Shown piece by piece: positions 1-9,806 of a stretch of DNA of 64,000 bases (position 1 is the stretch's first letter; every line of letters starts with the position of its first letter). This DNA is from Rhizobium mayense (GTDB lineage Bacteria; Pseudomonadota; Alphaproteobacteria; Rhizobiales; Rhizobiaceae), in contig NZ_JARFYM010000011.1 in the NCBI RefSeq assembly GCF_030272705.1, forward strand, positions 62,001 through 126,000, written 5' to 3'. Both the position numbers and the translations under genes were made by a program. The notes beneath the pieces are model-generated. The model saw only the letters and a list, made by a program, of their open reading frames with translations. It ran no database searches and had not been told where the DNA came from.

Positions 1-238
1 CGTTCGTAGGCGGCATCGTCTCTTTCATCGACCCCGGCACCTGCATTCATTTCGGCATAGCCGTTTGGGATACATCCTCTTTCCCGGCCATACCCTATCC
101 AAAGGGACGTCTCCTAATATCCGGCTGGATCACAGGTTGAATCGCGAGCACTCTCTGGAGGCGGTTTTATTGCCTGGTAATGACGTACCGGCATCGGCCG
201 TGGGAGATATACGGACCGAATAGGAGAGGAGTGACACT

Positions 239-808
239 ATGCCTATTCCACTAATAACTGACACGATCAATTTCACCGATCCCACTGCAGGCAACGCAAA
301 TGCCGGCAATGGCGGCGATGGCAACGGCCATGGCGATATCAGCTACGATCCCAGTGCCCAGATCAATAACTACCAGTATGTGTATGGCGCGGACACTGAT
401 CTCCATAATGGCGATCACGTTCACCAGACGGCTGACTGGGACGCCGGCGGCGGCGGAGCTGGCGGACTTGCCCAAGCTTTTAACGCCGCGCTCTCCGCAC
501 TCACCGCCACCGGTGGAGCAGGCGGGAACGCCCAGTCCAACGGTAACGCGGGCCTTGGGAGCGGCGGCGACGTAGCAGCTGTTTCTGCAGCCACGACAGC
601 CTCGCAAAGCACTACGTCGTTGATCGACCAGCATGCCACCATCATATCCGGCATGGGCGGCAATGGCGGTAACGGCAACACAGCCTTAGGCGGCAGCATC
701 TCGGCTGCTTTGGTTCATACCGATACGCTCAGCACGTCCGTATCGAACGCTTTCGATCATTTCGATAATACCGACGGCAGCATCGACGTGCACCATCTCG
801 GTAACTGA
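239..808 (+). CDS. Glycine-rich protein, candidate type I secretion substrate
   Basis: The 189-residue product is low in complexity. It has Gly/Asn/Ala-rich tracts at about residues 18-35, 65-75 and 90-110, and again near 140, with few charged residues. There is no Sec signal peptide and no cysteine. The C-terminus is acidic with aromatic residues and ends in DVHHLGN, as can happen in type I substrates that carry an uncleaved C-terminal signal. Canonical RTX nonapeptides are absent. A strong ribosome binding site (AGGAGAGGAG) lies just before the ATG. The gene is followed by a hairpin and then by an ABC exporter and an HlyD-type adaptor on the same strand. Its role as the substrate is inferred from that position and its composition. 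I do not recognise a named family. Confidence 0.6.
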   Translation: MPIPLITDTINFTDPTAGNANAGNGGDGNGHGDISYDPSAQINNYQYVYGADTDLHNGDHVHQTADWDAGGGGAGGLAQAFNAALSALTATGGAGGNAQSNGNAGLGSGGDVAAVSAATTASQSTTSLIDQHATIISGMGGNGGNGNTALGGSISAALVHTDTLSTSVSNAFDHFDNTDGSIDVHHLGN

Positions 809-843
809 TCGATTATGCCAGCCGACCCATGAATTTGGGTCCT

Positions 844-873
844 GAGGATCGCGGGTTTCGGCCAGCGATCCTC
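844..873 (+). terminator. Hairpin between substrate and exporter genes
   Basis: A perfect 9-bp stem (GAGGATCGC / GCGATCCTC) with a 12-nt loop is followed by a weakly T-rich stretch. It may be a leaky terminator or an mRNA-stabilising hairpin that lets the substrate be made in excess over its exporter. Confidence 0.45.
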
Positions 874-934
874 GTATTTATGACAGTTCGACCAAGCGCA
901 TTCGCCTTGTCATAGTCCAAAGCTGCGAGATCTG

Positions 935-2674
935 ATGATGTCAACAAGTCTTGCACAATCCCAGCGCCCGCAGACTCCACTGGTCATGGCCCTCCGGGCC
1001 TGCGCCGGGGCTTTCGGTTTGGTCTTCCTCTATAGTTGCGGCTACAACCTCTTTCTTCTCGCCCCTTCCATCTATCTCTTGCAGATATACGACCGGGTGA
1101 TGTCAAGCCGCAGCACCGATACGCTGCTGATGCTGACGCTCATCATTTCCGTTGCGGTGGTGGTTGGCTCCACTTTGGACATCGTGCGCAGGGCAGCGCT
1201 TTCGCGCATCGGTAGCTGGCTGGATCATCGGTTGCGTCCGGATGTCCTGAACGCGTCGTTCGAATATGCCTCACGTGCCGATACCAGCGTGGCAAGCGAT
1301 TGTTACCGCGACCTTGCCACATTACGTCAATTCCTCGATTCGCCGGCAAGTGCGCTCCTCTTCGATGTTCCCTGGGCGCCGGTATTCCTGCTACTGCTCT
1401 TTATGGTCCACCCCTTGCTGGGTGCGATCGGGGTTGTTAGCGCAGTTGCTCTTTTGTCGCTCGCCCTGCTGACGGAGTTGGCGACGCAGCAGCCGATCGC
1501 GCAGGCCAATCTTGCGCTGTCGCGGAGCTATATGCGGCTTGCGACGGCCCTTCGATATATTCAGGTGATCCGAGCCATGGGAATGCAGGATGGCGCGGCA
1601 CAAATCGTCTACCGCGATGCCGAGGCGGCCAGAAGAGCGCAGGACACCGCCATGCATCGGACCGAGATCATTTTGGGATTCTCGAAGTCCATCAGGACGT
1701 TAACCCAAATTCTTGTCATGGGAGCGGCTGCATGGCTGGTACTCGAAGATAACAGCAGCCCCGGAATCATCTTTGTCTCGAGCCTGCTGCTCGGCCGCGG
1801 TCTTGCGCCGGTCGAGGGCGCAATCGGCGCTTGGCGCTCCTTTGCGTTTGCTCGCCATTCCTTCAATCGTCTCAATAAGATGCTGATCGTTGTTGCGTCG
1901 CAGGATGATGCCCGAACGATACCCACGCCCGACCCCAGCGGTCTCGTCTTGGACAATGTCGGCTATGCCCCGCCGTTTGTCGATCGGCCGATATTGAAAG
2001 GCGTCACGCTGCGCCTGATGCCAGGTGATTGCGTCGCGCTCATCGGCCCGTCAGGGTCAGGCAAGTCGACGCTCGGCCGGATCATGGCCGGCGTCCTGCA
2101 CCCGACGAGCGGATGTACGTTTCTTGGAGGCGTTGACGTACAGGCGCTGCGCCTCTGTGGCAACACGCATCATGTCGGCTATCTGCCGCAGGATATCGAG
2201 CTTTTCGGCGGAGCCATCAAGGACGTTATCGGGCGCCTGGACGGCACGGATCCCACCAAGGCCATCGAAGCGGCAAAGCTTGTCGGGCTGCACGAAACGA
2301 TCATGCGGTTACCGCACGGCTACGAGACCGATATCGGCGACGGGGGGAGCCTGCTGCTGCGCGCTCAGCGGCAACAGCTCGGACTGGCGCGCGCGGCTTA
2401 CGGAAATCCGGCGCTTGTTGTGCTCGACGATCCGAATTCCAGTTTGGACTATGAAGGCGAACGCATCTTGTTCAATGCGATCGAACGCATGAGATCCAAG
2501 CGAATGATCGTCGTCATCATTACCCATCGGATGGGCGTTCTGCCCGTCACCAACAAGATCGCCATTGTCCGTAATGGCATGGTCAACGCGTTCGGAGAGA
2601 GCGAGCATATATACGATACCTACCTTCGTCCTCCATCGCCGGCGCCGACCCTGGAAGGAAGGGCTGTGCCATGA
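935..2674 (+). CDS. Type I secretion ABC transporter (PrtD-like permease/ATPase) with degenerate ATPase motifs
   Basis: The 579-residue inner-membrane exporter has an N-terminal membrane domain (about residues 20-310) and a C-terminal nucleotide-binding domain (about 335-560), the layout and length of the PrtD/AprD family. Walker A is intact (GPSGSGKST, residues 371-379) and a switch histidine is visible (ITHRM). The ABC signature, usually LSGGQ, reads LLRAQ at residues 474-478. The Walker B segment reads LDDPN, with Asp499 where the catalytic Glu normally sits. The gene overlaps the adaptor gene by 4 bp, so translation is probably coupled. The start is one of two adjacent ATGs (935, 938) with a weak ribosome site. 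The family call is firm; how the altered motifs affect ATP hydrolysis is open. Confidence 0.9.
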   Translation: MMSTSLAQSQRPQTPLVMALRACAGAFGLVFLYSCGYNLFLLAPSIYLLQIYDRVMSSRSTDTLLMLTLIISVAVVVGSTLDIVRRAALSRIGSWLDHRLRPDVLNASFEYASRADTSVASDCYRDLATLRQFLDSPASALLFDVPWAPVFLLLLFMVHPLLGAIGVVSAVALLSLALLTELATQQPIAQANLALSRSYMRLATALRYIQVIRAMGMQDGAAQIVYRDAEAARRAQDTAMHRTEIILGFSKSIRTLTQILVMGAAAWLVLEDNSSPGIIFVSSLLLGRGLAPVEGAIGAWRSFAFARHSFNRLNKMLIVVASQDDARTIPTPDPSGLVLDNVGYAPPFVDRPILKGVTLRLMPGDCVALIGPSGSGKSTLGRIMAGVLHPTSGCTFLGGVDVQALRLCGNTHHVGYLPQDIELFGGAIKDVIGRLDGTDPTKAIEAAKLVGLHETIMRLPHGYETDIGDGGSLLLRAQRQQLGLARAAYGNPALVVLDDPNSSLDYEGERILFNAIERMRSKRMIVVIITHRMGVLPVTNKIAIVRNGMVNAFGESEHIYDTYLRPPSPAPTLEGRAVP

Positions 2675-4107
2675 CCGTCATCCGTGCCGCTCCGTCCAAA
2701 TTCATAAGCCCGTCAAGCCCGAGCAGCCGGTCCGCCCAACGATTAGAGGCTGCCAAGAAGTTCTGGAGCTATTCACCCGTTCTTGATGCGGATTTCACGA
2801 CTTTGGCGCCGGCGTCGCCGATGCCGGTGCTGCGTTCGGTGAAGCGAACGGGCAACCTGCTGATTTGCGTGTTTATCCTCGGTTTCGGAATATGGGCGAT
2901 GCTGGCTCCCCTCAAGAGCGCTGCGGTCGCGGCCGGCGTCGTGGAGCCGGAGTTCAGCCGCAAGACCATCCAACATCTGGAGGGTGGCATCATACGGCAG
3001 ATTCTCGTCAAGAACGGCGATTCTGTCATCGCGGGGCAGGTTCTGATCGAACTCGACGATACCAAGTCGCGTTCGGAACGCGACAGCATTCAAGGGCAGC
3101 TCTGGGACGCCGAGGGCATGCATGCGCGCCTGTTTGCCGAGCAGAACGGTAGTGATGAGATCACCTTTCCGCCGGACCTTCGGGCGTTGATGAACAGTAA
3201 TCCGGCGGTCGAAGCCATTATGAGCGGGCAGCACAGGATATTCGAGACCCGCCGCCAGGTCATGCAGTCCGAGATCGCGATCACGCAGGAGAGGATGAGG
3301 CAGGTCCAGCAGGAAATCATCGGGCTCGGCGCGCAAAAGGCGTCGCTCGTCGACAGGGCCGAAATCTCGCGGCAAGAAATGGAATCGGCCACGAGTCTCG
3401 TCAGCAAAGGGGCGGAGAGGAAGAGCAGGATCTTCAATCTGGGGCGCGAGAAGGCTGACATCGATGGCCAGGCCGGCGAAGTGGACGCTCAGATATCGCG
3501 CGCCTATCAGGTGATCGGGGAGGCCCAGGCCAATCTGGTGAAACTGCAGAACGATCGGCTGAATGAGGTCGCCCAAGGCCTGCGCGACACGGAAAGCCAG
3601 ATTCTGCAACTGAGCGAACGTTTGCGGGAAATCGACGATCAGCTTTCAAGGACCGATATCCGGGCTCCGGAGGACGGGGTGATCATGGACCTGCACGTTC
3701 ACACGGCAGGTGGCGTGGTCGGCGCGGGCGAGCCGCTTCTCGATCTGGTGCCGCGCGAAGCCCGTCTTGTGATAACCGCACATGTGCGGCCGGAGGATAT
3801 CAATTTGGTGCGTCCGGGGTTGGAAGCACAAGTTCATCTTCTACCTTATAATCAGCGGCGAGTTCCGCTGCTGAAAGGTACGGTGGACTATGTTTCCGCG
3901 GATCGCCTCGTCGATAAGCAGACCGGCCTGGCCTACTATGCTGCGACGATCCGTGTGACAGATGAACGATTGGCGAAGATGCACGATGTCGCGCTGGTTC
4001 CGGGCATGCCCGCCCAAGCATTGATCGAAACGGGCAAGAGCAGCGTCGCGTTTTATGCAATCAGACCGCTTCTGGACAGCTTCAACAGAGCGTTCCGCGA
4101 AGATTGA
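2671..4107 (+). CDS. HlyD-family type I secretion periplasmic adaptor
   Basis: The 478-residue protein has one N-terminal membrane helix (about residues 62-80), then a lipoyl half-motif (HLEGGIIRQILVKNGDSV), a long coiled-coil region (about 150-330), a second lipoyl half (IRAPEDGVIMDL) and a C-terminal beta-barrel region. This is the standard HlyD/PrtE adaptor that links the ABC exporter to an outer-membrane channel. No TolC-like gene is nearby, so a shared channel elsewhere in the genome is likely. The start overlaps the stop of the ABC gene (ATGA), with GGAAGG upstream. A 110-bp gap separates it from the next gene on the same strand. Confidence 0.92.
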   Translation: MTVIRAAPSKFISPSSPSSRSAQRLEAAKKFWSYSPVLDADFTTLAPASPMPVLRSVKRTGNLLICVFILGFGIWAMLAPLKSAAVAAGVVEPEFSRKTIQHLEGGIIRQILVKNGDSVIAGQVLIELDDTKSRSERDSIQGQLWDAEGMHARLFAEQNGSDEITFPPDLRALMNSNPAVEAIMSGQHRIFETRRQVMQSEIAITQERMRQVQQEIIGLGAQKASLVDRAEISRQEMESATSLVSKGAERKSRIFNLGREKADIDGQAGEVDAQISRAYQVIGEAQANLVKLQNDRLNEVAQGLRDTESQILQLSERLREIDDQLSRTDIRAPEDGVIMDLHVHTAGGVVGAGEPLLDLVPREARLVITAHVRPEDINLVRPGLEAQVHLLPYNQRRVPLLKGTVDYVSADRLVDKQTGLAYYAATIRVTDERLAKMHDVALVPGMPAQALIETGKSSVAFYAIRPLLDSFNRAFRED

Positions 4108-4217
4108 AGAACTCCAGAGCATACGGCTTGGAAATGCGACGCGAATATGGATTGGTACTCCCACCATTCCTTCCTGGCGCCTCTCAATTTCTCGCATGTC
4201 GCCGTCGAAGGGACGCA

Positions 4218-4499
4218 ATGATGGGTAAGAGAAAATTCAATGATGACAGGATCATGGACATTCTGAAGGAGCATCAGAGTGGCATGACGGTGACGGATGT
4301 GTGCAGTAAGTACGGGATTAGCGAGCCGACATTCTATCGGTGGCAATCCCTGCAGCTCAGGAATGCCGGCTTCGACGTCAAAAGGCTGAGGGCCTTGGAA
4401 GAGGAGAACCGGAAGCTCAAGAAGCTATTGGCCGAAACCATGCTCGCAGCAGCGACGTTGAGCGAGATGCTTGAAAAAACATCCAAGGAAAGCGCGTAG
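4218..4499 (+). CDS. Orphan transposase-OrfA-like helix-turn-helix protein
   Basis: The 93-residue product resembles OrfA of IS3-type elements: a basic N-terminus, a helix-turn-helix (about residues 13-42, TVTDVCSKYGISEPTFYRW) and a C-terminal leucine-zipper-like coil (LRALEEENRKLKKLLAE). No OrfB, no programmed frameshift product and no terminal inverted repeats are visible, so it is not a complete element. I take the start at the ATG pair 4218/4221; the frame stays open upstream to 4104 but lacks a convincing ribosome site there. It ends 1 bp from the stop of a convergent regulator gene. It is either an IS remnant or an OrfA-type DNA-binding protein now used as a regulator of the secretion locus. 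Confidence 0.65.
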   Translation: MMGKRKFNDDRIMDILKEHQSGMTVTDVCSKYGISEPTFYRWQSLQLRNAGFDVKRLRALEEENRKLKKLLAETMLAAATLSEMLEKTSKESA

Positions 4500-4500
4500 C

Positions 4501-5241
4501 CTACTGCGCCGTCACATCATGGCCGTTGGTTAGCACCCGATAACCCAGACGGGCGACGACTTCGGTTCGGTTCTGGACTTGCAGCTTGCGCATAATGTGC
4601 TGCACATGCATTTTCACCGTGTGGCCCGACAGATTGAGCTTCCCCGCAATGACCTTATTCGAGCAGCCGCGTTGCAGCTCGGCAAGCACATCGGTTTCGC
4701 GCGGCGTGAAGTCGGCAAGATCCAGGCGATGCGCACGCGTCTCTATCATCCTTTGATCGTCATCCTGAGAGTCCGTGTGCCTAGGAAGGCCGTTCGTCAG
4801 CATGTCTAGCGGCTGCGGGCAGAATATACCGCCCGCGAGAACGAGCCGCAGCCCGGCAAGGGCGATCTCTATGGGAATTGAGGTCGTGAAAAAGCCGCGA
4901 ATGCCCATTTTCAGCGCTTGAGATGCGATGGAAATATCATCCGAGCCCGACAGCAGCGCGATAGGCGCTTCGGAAAAGCGTTCCGCGATAGCCGTCAGAT
5001 CGTCAAGGACACTGACGCTCTCCACGCTTCTGCCACCCAGATCCAGAACGACCAGGCGGACATCCATTCCGAGAGCCCTATCAAGACTCTCAGTAGAGAC
5101 CATATCAACAAGATCCCAGCCGGCGAGTTCGTGCTCAAGAAGTTTCACGATGGTCGTACGGGCAAGTGTGTGATGGTCGATGATGATCACGGTCGGCGCA
5201 TCGCGTCCGATCCGGCGTTTCGTTCGTGAATTGATGGACAC
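4501..5241 (-). CDS. LuxR-family response regulator with altered receiver domain
   Basis: The 246-residue protein has a receiver-like domain (about residues 16-135) and a C-terminal LuxR/NarL helix-turn-helix (about 175-240, FTPRETDVLAELQRG then NLSGHTVKMHVQHIMRKL). The phosphoacceptor Asp67 is kept (VVLDLGG). The acidic pocket has only one acid (IIDHH) and the conserved lysine near residue 119 is replaced (GFFTTS). Phosphorylation may therefore be absent or atypical. The start is a GTG preceded by GGGGGG at good spacing. It converges on the OrfA-like gene and may regulate the secretion locus, which is inference from position. No histidine kinase gene is adjacent. Confidence 0.8.
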   Translation of the reverse strand: MSINSRTKRRIGRDAPTVIIIDHHTLARTTIVKLLEHELAGWDLVDMVSTESLDRALGMDVRLVVLDLGGRSVESVSVLDDLTAIAERFSEAPIALLSGSDDISIASQALKMGIRGFFTTSIPIEIALAGLRLVLAGGIFCPQPLDMLTNGLPRHTDSQDDDQRMIETRAHRLDLADFTPRETDVLAELQRGCSNKVIAGKLNLSGHTVKMHVQHIMRKLQVQNRTEVVARLGYRVLTNGHDVTAQ

Positions 5242-5982
5242 GTGTCGCCCCCCAAGGTTAAATGCGCTCCATCTCGCGAGAAATATTATACCCGTTGTTG
5301 TGTCATGTCATGATAAAATGGGGATTAATCCGAGTGCAACCCATTGTGGCGAGACGCAAGAATTTCTCTAATCACAACTATGGGCTGCCGTTCTATAAAC
5401 CCGTCAATTGACAGGGGTGCCGCGGCAGCTTTTCAAGGTGGCGCAGCTCGGACATCGGCAACCAGGACGCGATCGCAGCCGCGTGGCAATAGGCCGGGGG
5501 TCGAATTTGAGACGGTTGGTATTGAAAAATATGCATGTCCAGGCCGCCCGGCGTGATATCGGCGAAGGGATGACTTCAAGGGCGGGTGGATCGCTGAACC
5601 GCATATCTACACCCGGTCCCAAAGGCGATATCGACGAGCGTTTATGATTCAAACGCCGAATGATGGTCGCCATTTCTAGTTGTAACACGGCAAGGATGCA
5701 TCTCCTGAGCGCGGTCTAGGTTGTGCAAAATAACACAAGAATCTGTGACGTCCTCTCAACAAGCTTGCTGGATTTTGAATACGGTTGATGCCCCACATAA
5801 CACGCCGCGCATGGGCCGGATTTTGATGGCGAAGGTCGACGCCACCAATGTTGCCATGTCGACGGCCTTCGGGCCGGCGACACTTTTACGCTTCGAGGTG
5901 ATCACGGGGGAGGTGCGTTAAGGCAAGGGTCTTATACGCCTGGTTCGTCACCTGCTTCCTTCCGCTGTCGGGTCAGGCCCGT
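5242..5982. other. 741-bp intergenic region, no recognisable gene
   Basis: Only short open frames occur here, on both strands, with no ribosome sites, no known motifs and no consistent coding feel. The left end should carry the promoter of the LuxR-type gene. The middle (about 5400-5650) is open on both strands without resembling any family I know and could be a decayed gene. Confidence 0.5.
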
Positions 5983-8397
5983 TCAGGCGATACGTGTTCC
6001 ATTGCCGTCATAAGGCCATTTCCAGTTGTTGATTTCCGGCATGTCCTCGCCGTATTGGCGAACATAGTGGTGGTGCGCTTCGAGTTTGCCGCGGAAAAGC
6101 TTGATCGCATCAGCCGCTTTTTCCTTCAATCCCGGCACGCGTTCGATCGCCTCGATGGCGAGATGGTAGCGGTCGAGTTCGTTGAGAACGGTCATGTCGA
6201 ACGGTGTTGTCGTCGTCCCTTCCTCGATGAAGCCGCGGACATGAATGTTGTTGTGGTTCGTGCGCCGGTAGGTCAGGCGGTGGATCAGGTAGGGATAGCC
6301 GTGATAGGCGAAGATGACTGGCCGATCGGGCGTGAATAGCTCGTCAAAGGCTTCGTCGGTCAGGCCGTGCGGATGGTGTTCCTTGGACTGCAATGCCATC
6401 AGGTCGACGACGTTGACGACGCGGATCGACAGTTCCGGAATGTTCTGGCGGAGAAGATCGACCGCGGCAAGCGTCTCCATGGTCGGCACGTCACCGGCGC
6501 AGGCCATGACGACATCGGGCTCCACCGTGCTCTGTTCGTTGCCGGCCCAATCCCAGATACTGATGCCGGCCTCGCAATGTCTGGCGGCTTCATCCATCGA
6601 CAACCATTGCAGTTCCGGCTGTTTGCCGGCAACAATGACGTTGATGCGGTCATAGGTCTTCAAGCAATGGTCGCCGATCCACAGCAGCGTATTGGCATCC
6701 GGCGGCAGATAGATACGCACGGTGTCGGCCTTCTTATTGGCGACGAGGTCGACGAAGCCGGGATCTTGATGGCTGAAACCGTTATGGTCCTGCCGCCAGA
6801 CATGCGAGGTCAGCAGATAGTTCAGCGAGGAAACCGGTTTGCGCCACGGTAGCTCGCGCGAGACTTTCAACCACTTGGCGTGCTGGTTGAACATCGAATC
6901 GATGATGTGGATGAAGGCTTCGTAGCAGGAAAACAGGCCATGGCGACCGGTCAGCAGATAGCCCTCCAGCCAACCTTGGCACAGATGTTCGCTCAGCACT
7001 TCCATCACCCGACCGTCACGCGCCAGGCCGACGTCATACGGCTCGATTTCTTCCATCCAAACACGATCGGTCACTTCGAAGACGCTGCCAAGGCGGTTGG
7101 ACTCTGTCTCGTCAGGACCGAAGATGCGGAAATTGGCATTGTCGGCATTGAAGGTCAGGGTATCGCGGAGATAATGGCCAAGGATTTCCGTCGATTGCGC
7201 CATCGTTCTGCCGCGCTCTTCGACGGTCACTGCATAATCGTCGATGGCGGGCATTAAGAGTTCTTGACGCAGGAGACCGCCGTTGGCATGGGGATTGGCG
7301 CCCATGCGTCGTTGGCCCGTCGGCGCCAGCGCGCGCAAATCGTCCTTCAGACGCCCGTCGATGTCGAAGAGATCCTCCGGATCGTAGCTTTGCATCCAGT
7401 CTTCCAGGATATTCCGATGGCCGGCATCCTCGCGGCAATTGGAAACCGGCACCTGATGCGCCCGCCAGAAGCCCTCAACCCTCTTGCCGTCGACTTCCTT
7501 TGGGCCTGTCCAGCCCTTCGGGCTTCTGAACACGATCATCGGCCAGCGCGGGCAGAAATTGCCGGGCGCACCGTGGCGGGCCTCATGTTGAATGGCGCGG
7601 ATACGATCGAAGGTCTGTTCGAAGGTCGCGGCCATGGCCTGATGCATCTTGTGCGGTTCCGAACCTTCGACGAAGAACGGCTCGTAGCCGTAGCCGATGA
7701 AAAGATGGCGCAGATCCTCGTCGCTGGCGCGGCCGAGAAGGGTGGGGTTGGCGATCTTATAGCCGTTGAGATGCAAGATCGGCAGCACGGCACCGTCACG
7801 TGCCGGGTTGAGGAACTTGTTGGAATGCCAGCTAGCTGCCAGCGGGCCGGTTTCGGCTTCACCATCGCCGACGACGCAGGCCGCGATCAGATCGGGATTG
7901 TCGAAGACGGCGCCATAGGCGTGGACGAGGGCATAACCGAGTTCGCCGCCCTCATGGATCGAACCGGGCGTTTCCGGCGCGGCGTGGCTCGGAATGCCAC
8001 CTGGGAAGGAGAACTGGCGGAAAAGTTTGCGCATGCCGTCCACATTCTCGGAAATATCCGGATAGATTTCACTATAGGTGCCTTCGAGATAGGTATTGGC
8101 GACCATGCCGGGACCGCCATGGCCGGGGCCACAGACATAGATGATATCGAGATCGCGATTGCGGATGATCCGATTGAGATGAGCGTAGATGAAATTCAGT
8201 CCGGGTGTCGTGCCCCAATGGCCGAGCAGGCGGGGTTTGATATGCTCGGCCTGCAGCGGCTCGCGCAGCAACGGATTGTCGAGAAGATAGATCTGCCCCA
8301 CCGAGAGATAATTGGCCGCGCGCCAATAGCGGTCGATCAATGCCAGCTCGGCGGCATCAAGCACGCCGGTAGAATCTGCGGTTACCTGCTTTTCCAT
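5983..8397 (-). CDS. xfp: Phosphoketolase (xylulose-5-phosphate/fructose-6-phosphate)
   Basis: This thiamine-diphosphate enzyme of 804 residues splits xylulose 5-phosphate or fructose 6-phosphate with phosphate to give acetyl phosphate plus glyceraldehyde 3-phosphate or erythrose 4-phosphate. Visible motifs are [11 protein letters not shown] near the N-terminus, [14 protein letters not shown], the cofactor-binding [19 protein letters not shown], and [16 protein letters not shown]. The length matches the family (about 790-830). I start at the ATG at 8397 because GGAG lies at good spacing before it; the open frame continues 49 codons upstream into the end of ackA without family-like sequence. 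It lies 70 bp downstream of ackA on the same strand, so acetyl phosphate made here would be turned into acetate and ATP. Confidence 0.96.
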   Translation of the reverse strand: MEKQVTADSTGVLDAAELALIDRYWRAANYLSVGQIYLLDNPLLREPLQAEHIKPRLLGHWGTTPGLNFIYAHLNRIIRNRDLDIIYVCGPGHGGPGMVANTYLEGTYSEIYPDISENVDGMRKLFRQFSFPGGIPSHAAPETPGSIHEGGELGYALVHAYGAVFDNPDLIAACVVGDGEAETGPLAASWHSNKFLNPARDGAVLPILHLNGYKIANPTLLGRASDEDLRHLFIGYGYEPFFVEGSEPHKMHQAMAATFEQTFDRIRAIQHEARHGAPGNFCPRWPMIVFRSPKGWTGPKEVDGKRVEGFWRAHQVPVSNCREDAGHRNILEDWMQSYDPEDLFDIDGRLKDDLRALAPTGQRRMGANPHANGGLLRQELLMPAIDDYAVTVEERGRTMAQSTEILGHYLRDTLTFNADNANFRIFGPDETESNRLGSVFEVTDRVWMEEIEPYDVGLARDGRVMEVLSEHLCQGWLEGYLLTGRHGLFSCYEAFIHIIDSMFNQHAKWLKVSRELPWRKPVSSLNYLLTSHVWRQDHNGFSHQDPGFVDLVANKKADTVRIYLPPDANTLLWIGDHCLKTYDRINVIVAGKQPELQWLSMDEAARHCEAGISIWDWAGNEQSTVEPDVVMACAGDVPTMETLAAVDLLRQNIPELSIRVVNVVDLMALQSKEHHPHGLTDEAFDELFTPDRPVIFAYHGYPYLIHRLTYRRTNHNNIHVRGFIEEGTTTTPFDMTVLNELDRYHLAIEAIERVPGLKEKAADAIKLFRGKLEAHHHYVRQYGEDMPEINNWKWPYDGNGTRIA

Positions 8398-8457
8398 GTG
8401 ATTGCTCCGATTCAATGTGGTCGAATGCGAAGCTAACGCCCATGGAGCGCGGTGGTT

Positions 8458-8471
8458 ATGATCTGGATCAC
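8458..8471 (-). promoter_or_regulatory. Weak FNR/FixK-like box before xfp
   Basis: ATGATCTGGATCAC keeps the TGAT-N4-ATCA core but loses both outer bases of the consensus TTGAT-N4-ATCAA. It overlaps the 3' end of ackA. A poor -10-like TAGCTT follows after 22 bp on the minus strand. It could drive xfp separately; a chance match is quite possible. Confidence 0.25.
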
Positions 8472-9652
8472 TCACCTGCCAAAATCGACAGGGCCTCATC
8501 GGCAATGATCTGCTCTTCGTCCGTCGGAATGACGAAAGCAGCAACGGAGCTTAATGATGTGCTGATGATGGGCGCGTTGGTTGCGTTCGCGTCATTGTCG
8601 ATATCTACGCCGAGCCACCGCAGGCGGTCGCCGATCGCGGCACGAATTTCCGGCTGGTGCTCGCCGATGCCGGCGGTGAAGACGAGGCCGTCCAGGCCGC
8701 CAAGCGTTACCATCATGCGGCCGATCTCGCCGGCAATGCGCAGGCAAAACAAGTCGATCGCCTCTCGCGCTTCCGCACGCGCGTCCTTAAGCAAATCGCG
8801 CGTGTCGGCGCTGATGCCGGAGACGCCGATCAGACCGGAATGGTGGTAGAGCATGTCTTCCGCATCCTTCAGCGTCGTGCCCTTCGACCTAAGCAGATGC
8901 AGCAGCACGCCGGGATCGAGCGTGCCGCAGCGCGTCGCCATGGGGATGCCATCCAACGTCGAAAATCCCATGCTGCAATCACGGCTTTCACCGTTATCGA
9001 GGGCGCAGAGGCTGGCTCCGCTGCCAAGATGGGCGACAACGACCTTGCCGGCGGCCGCCTTGGGGGCGCGCTTCCGCAGTTCCGTGGCTATGAAAGCATA
9101 GGAAAGCCCGTGAAAGCCGTAGCGCTTGATGCCCTCATCGTGCAGCGCGCGAGGGAGAGCGAAGCGACGAACGAGATCGCTCTGGGTGGCGTGGAAAGCC
9201 GTGTCGAACGAGGCGGTCTGCGCGAGTGCCGGCCGTAGATGTTTGACTGCGCGGATCAGGCGCAGCGCCTGCGGCTGGTGCAGCGGCGCAAGCGCAGTCA
9301 GCCCTTCGATTTCGCGGATACTGACGTCATCGAGGCGCACCGGACCGGTGAACATATCGCCCCCATGGACCACACGATGACCGATGGCGCTTAAGGTGGA
9401 GAGGTCGAAATGCTCGCCGAGGATGCCAAAAGCTTCCTCCACGACTTCTTGCAACTGTTCGCCTGTGTCCGTTTGCAGAGAGCGTTCGAAAGATGTCGGA
9501 CCTTCCGTCAAATGGAAGGAGAGGGGGCGGCGACGGAAATCGATCAGTCCCTTGCCGATGCGGTGCGCTTGATCCGTCTTGATTTCGAACAGGCCGATTT
9601 TGACCGTGGACGACCCAGCATTGAAAGTCAGCAGCAGGTTTCCGTTCCGCAT
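8468..9652 (-). CDS. ackA: Acetate kinase
   Basis: The 394-residue cytoplasmic enzyme interconverts acetyl phosphate plus ADP with acetate plus ATP. The family motifs are in order: NAGSSTVK at residues 11-18, HRVVHGG, the catalytic-acid region SFDTAFH, the phosphate-binding [24 protein letters not shown] and, near the C-terminus, FTAGIGEH. The length is typical. It is the first gene of an ackA-xfp pair, which fits a phosphoketolase shunt that yields ATP without pyruvate oxidation. No phosphotransacetylase gene is next to it. Confidence 0.96.
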   Translation of the reverse strand: MRNGNLLLTFNAGSSTVKIGLFEIKTDQAHRIGKGLIDFRRRPLSFHLTEGPTSFERSLQTDTGEQLQEVVEEAFGILGEHFDLSTLSAIGHRVVHGGDMFTGPVRLDDVSIREIEGLTALAPLHQPQALRLIRAVKHLRPALAQTASFDTAFHATQSDLVRRFALPRALHDEGIKRYGFHGLSYAFIATELRKRAPKAAAGKVVVAHLGSGASLCALDNGESRDCSMGFSTLDGIPMATRCGTLDPGVLLHLLRSKGTTLKDAEDMLYHHSGLIGVSGISADTRDLLKDARAEAREAIDLFCLRIAGEIGRMMVTLGGLDGLVFTAGIGEHQPEIRAAIGDRLRWLGVDIDNDANATNAPIISTSLSSVAAFVIPTDEEQIIADEALSILAGE

Positions 9653-9806
9653 AGTGCCAGCCTCATCAAAGGAATATCCGTCAATCGAGAAGTGAACGCG
9701 TCGGCTCGCACAAAGCGAGGACCGGCACCGTCAGCCTGCGAGAAAACACGGCGGCAAAAGGCAATTCGATTGCCGTTTGTTCCGTTGGAACTGGGCAGTC
9801 AGGCCA

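Noticed and set aside
4104..4499. Complete IS3-type insertion sequence
   Set aside because: Only an OrfA-like gene is present; OrfB, terminal inverted repeats and target duplications are missing.
5404..5688. Short open frames on both strands in the 5.2-6.0 kb gap
   Set aside because: There is no ribosome site, family resemblance or consistent coding character on either strand.
7264..8436. Open frame of 390 codons on the plus strand
   Set aside because: It is antisense to phosphoketolase, whose motifs are continuous through the same span.
8398..8544. N-terminal extension of phosphoketolase by 49 codons
   Set aside because: The extension overlaps the end of ackA, has no family-like sequence, and the internal ATG has a good ribosome site.
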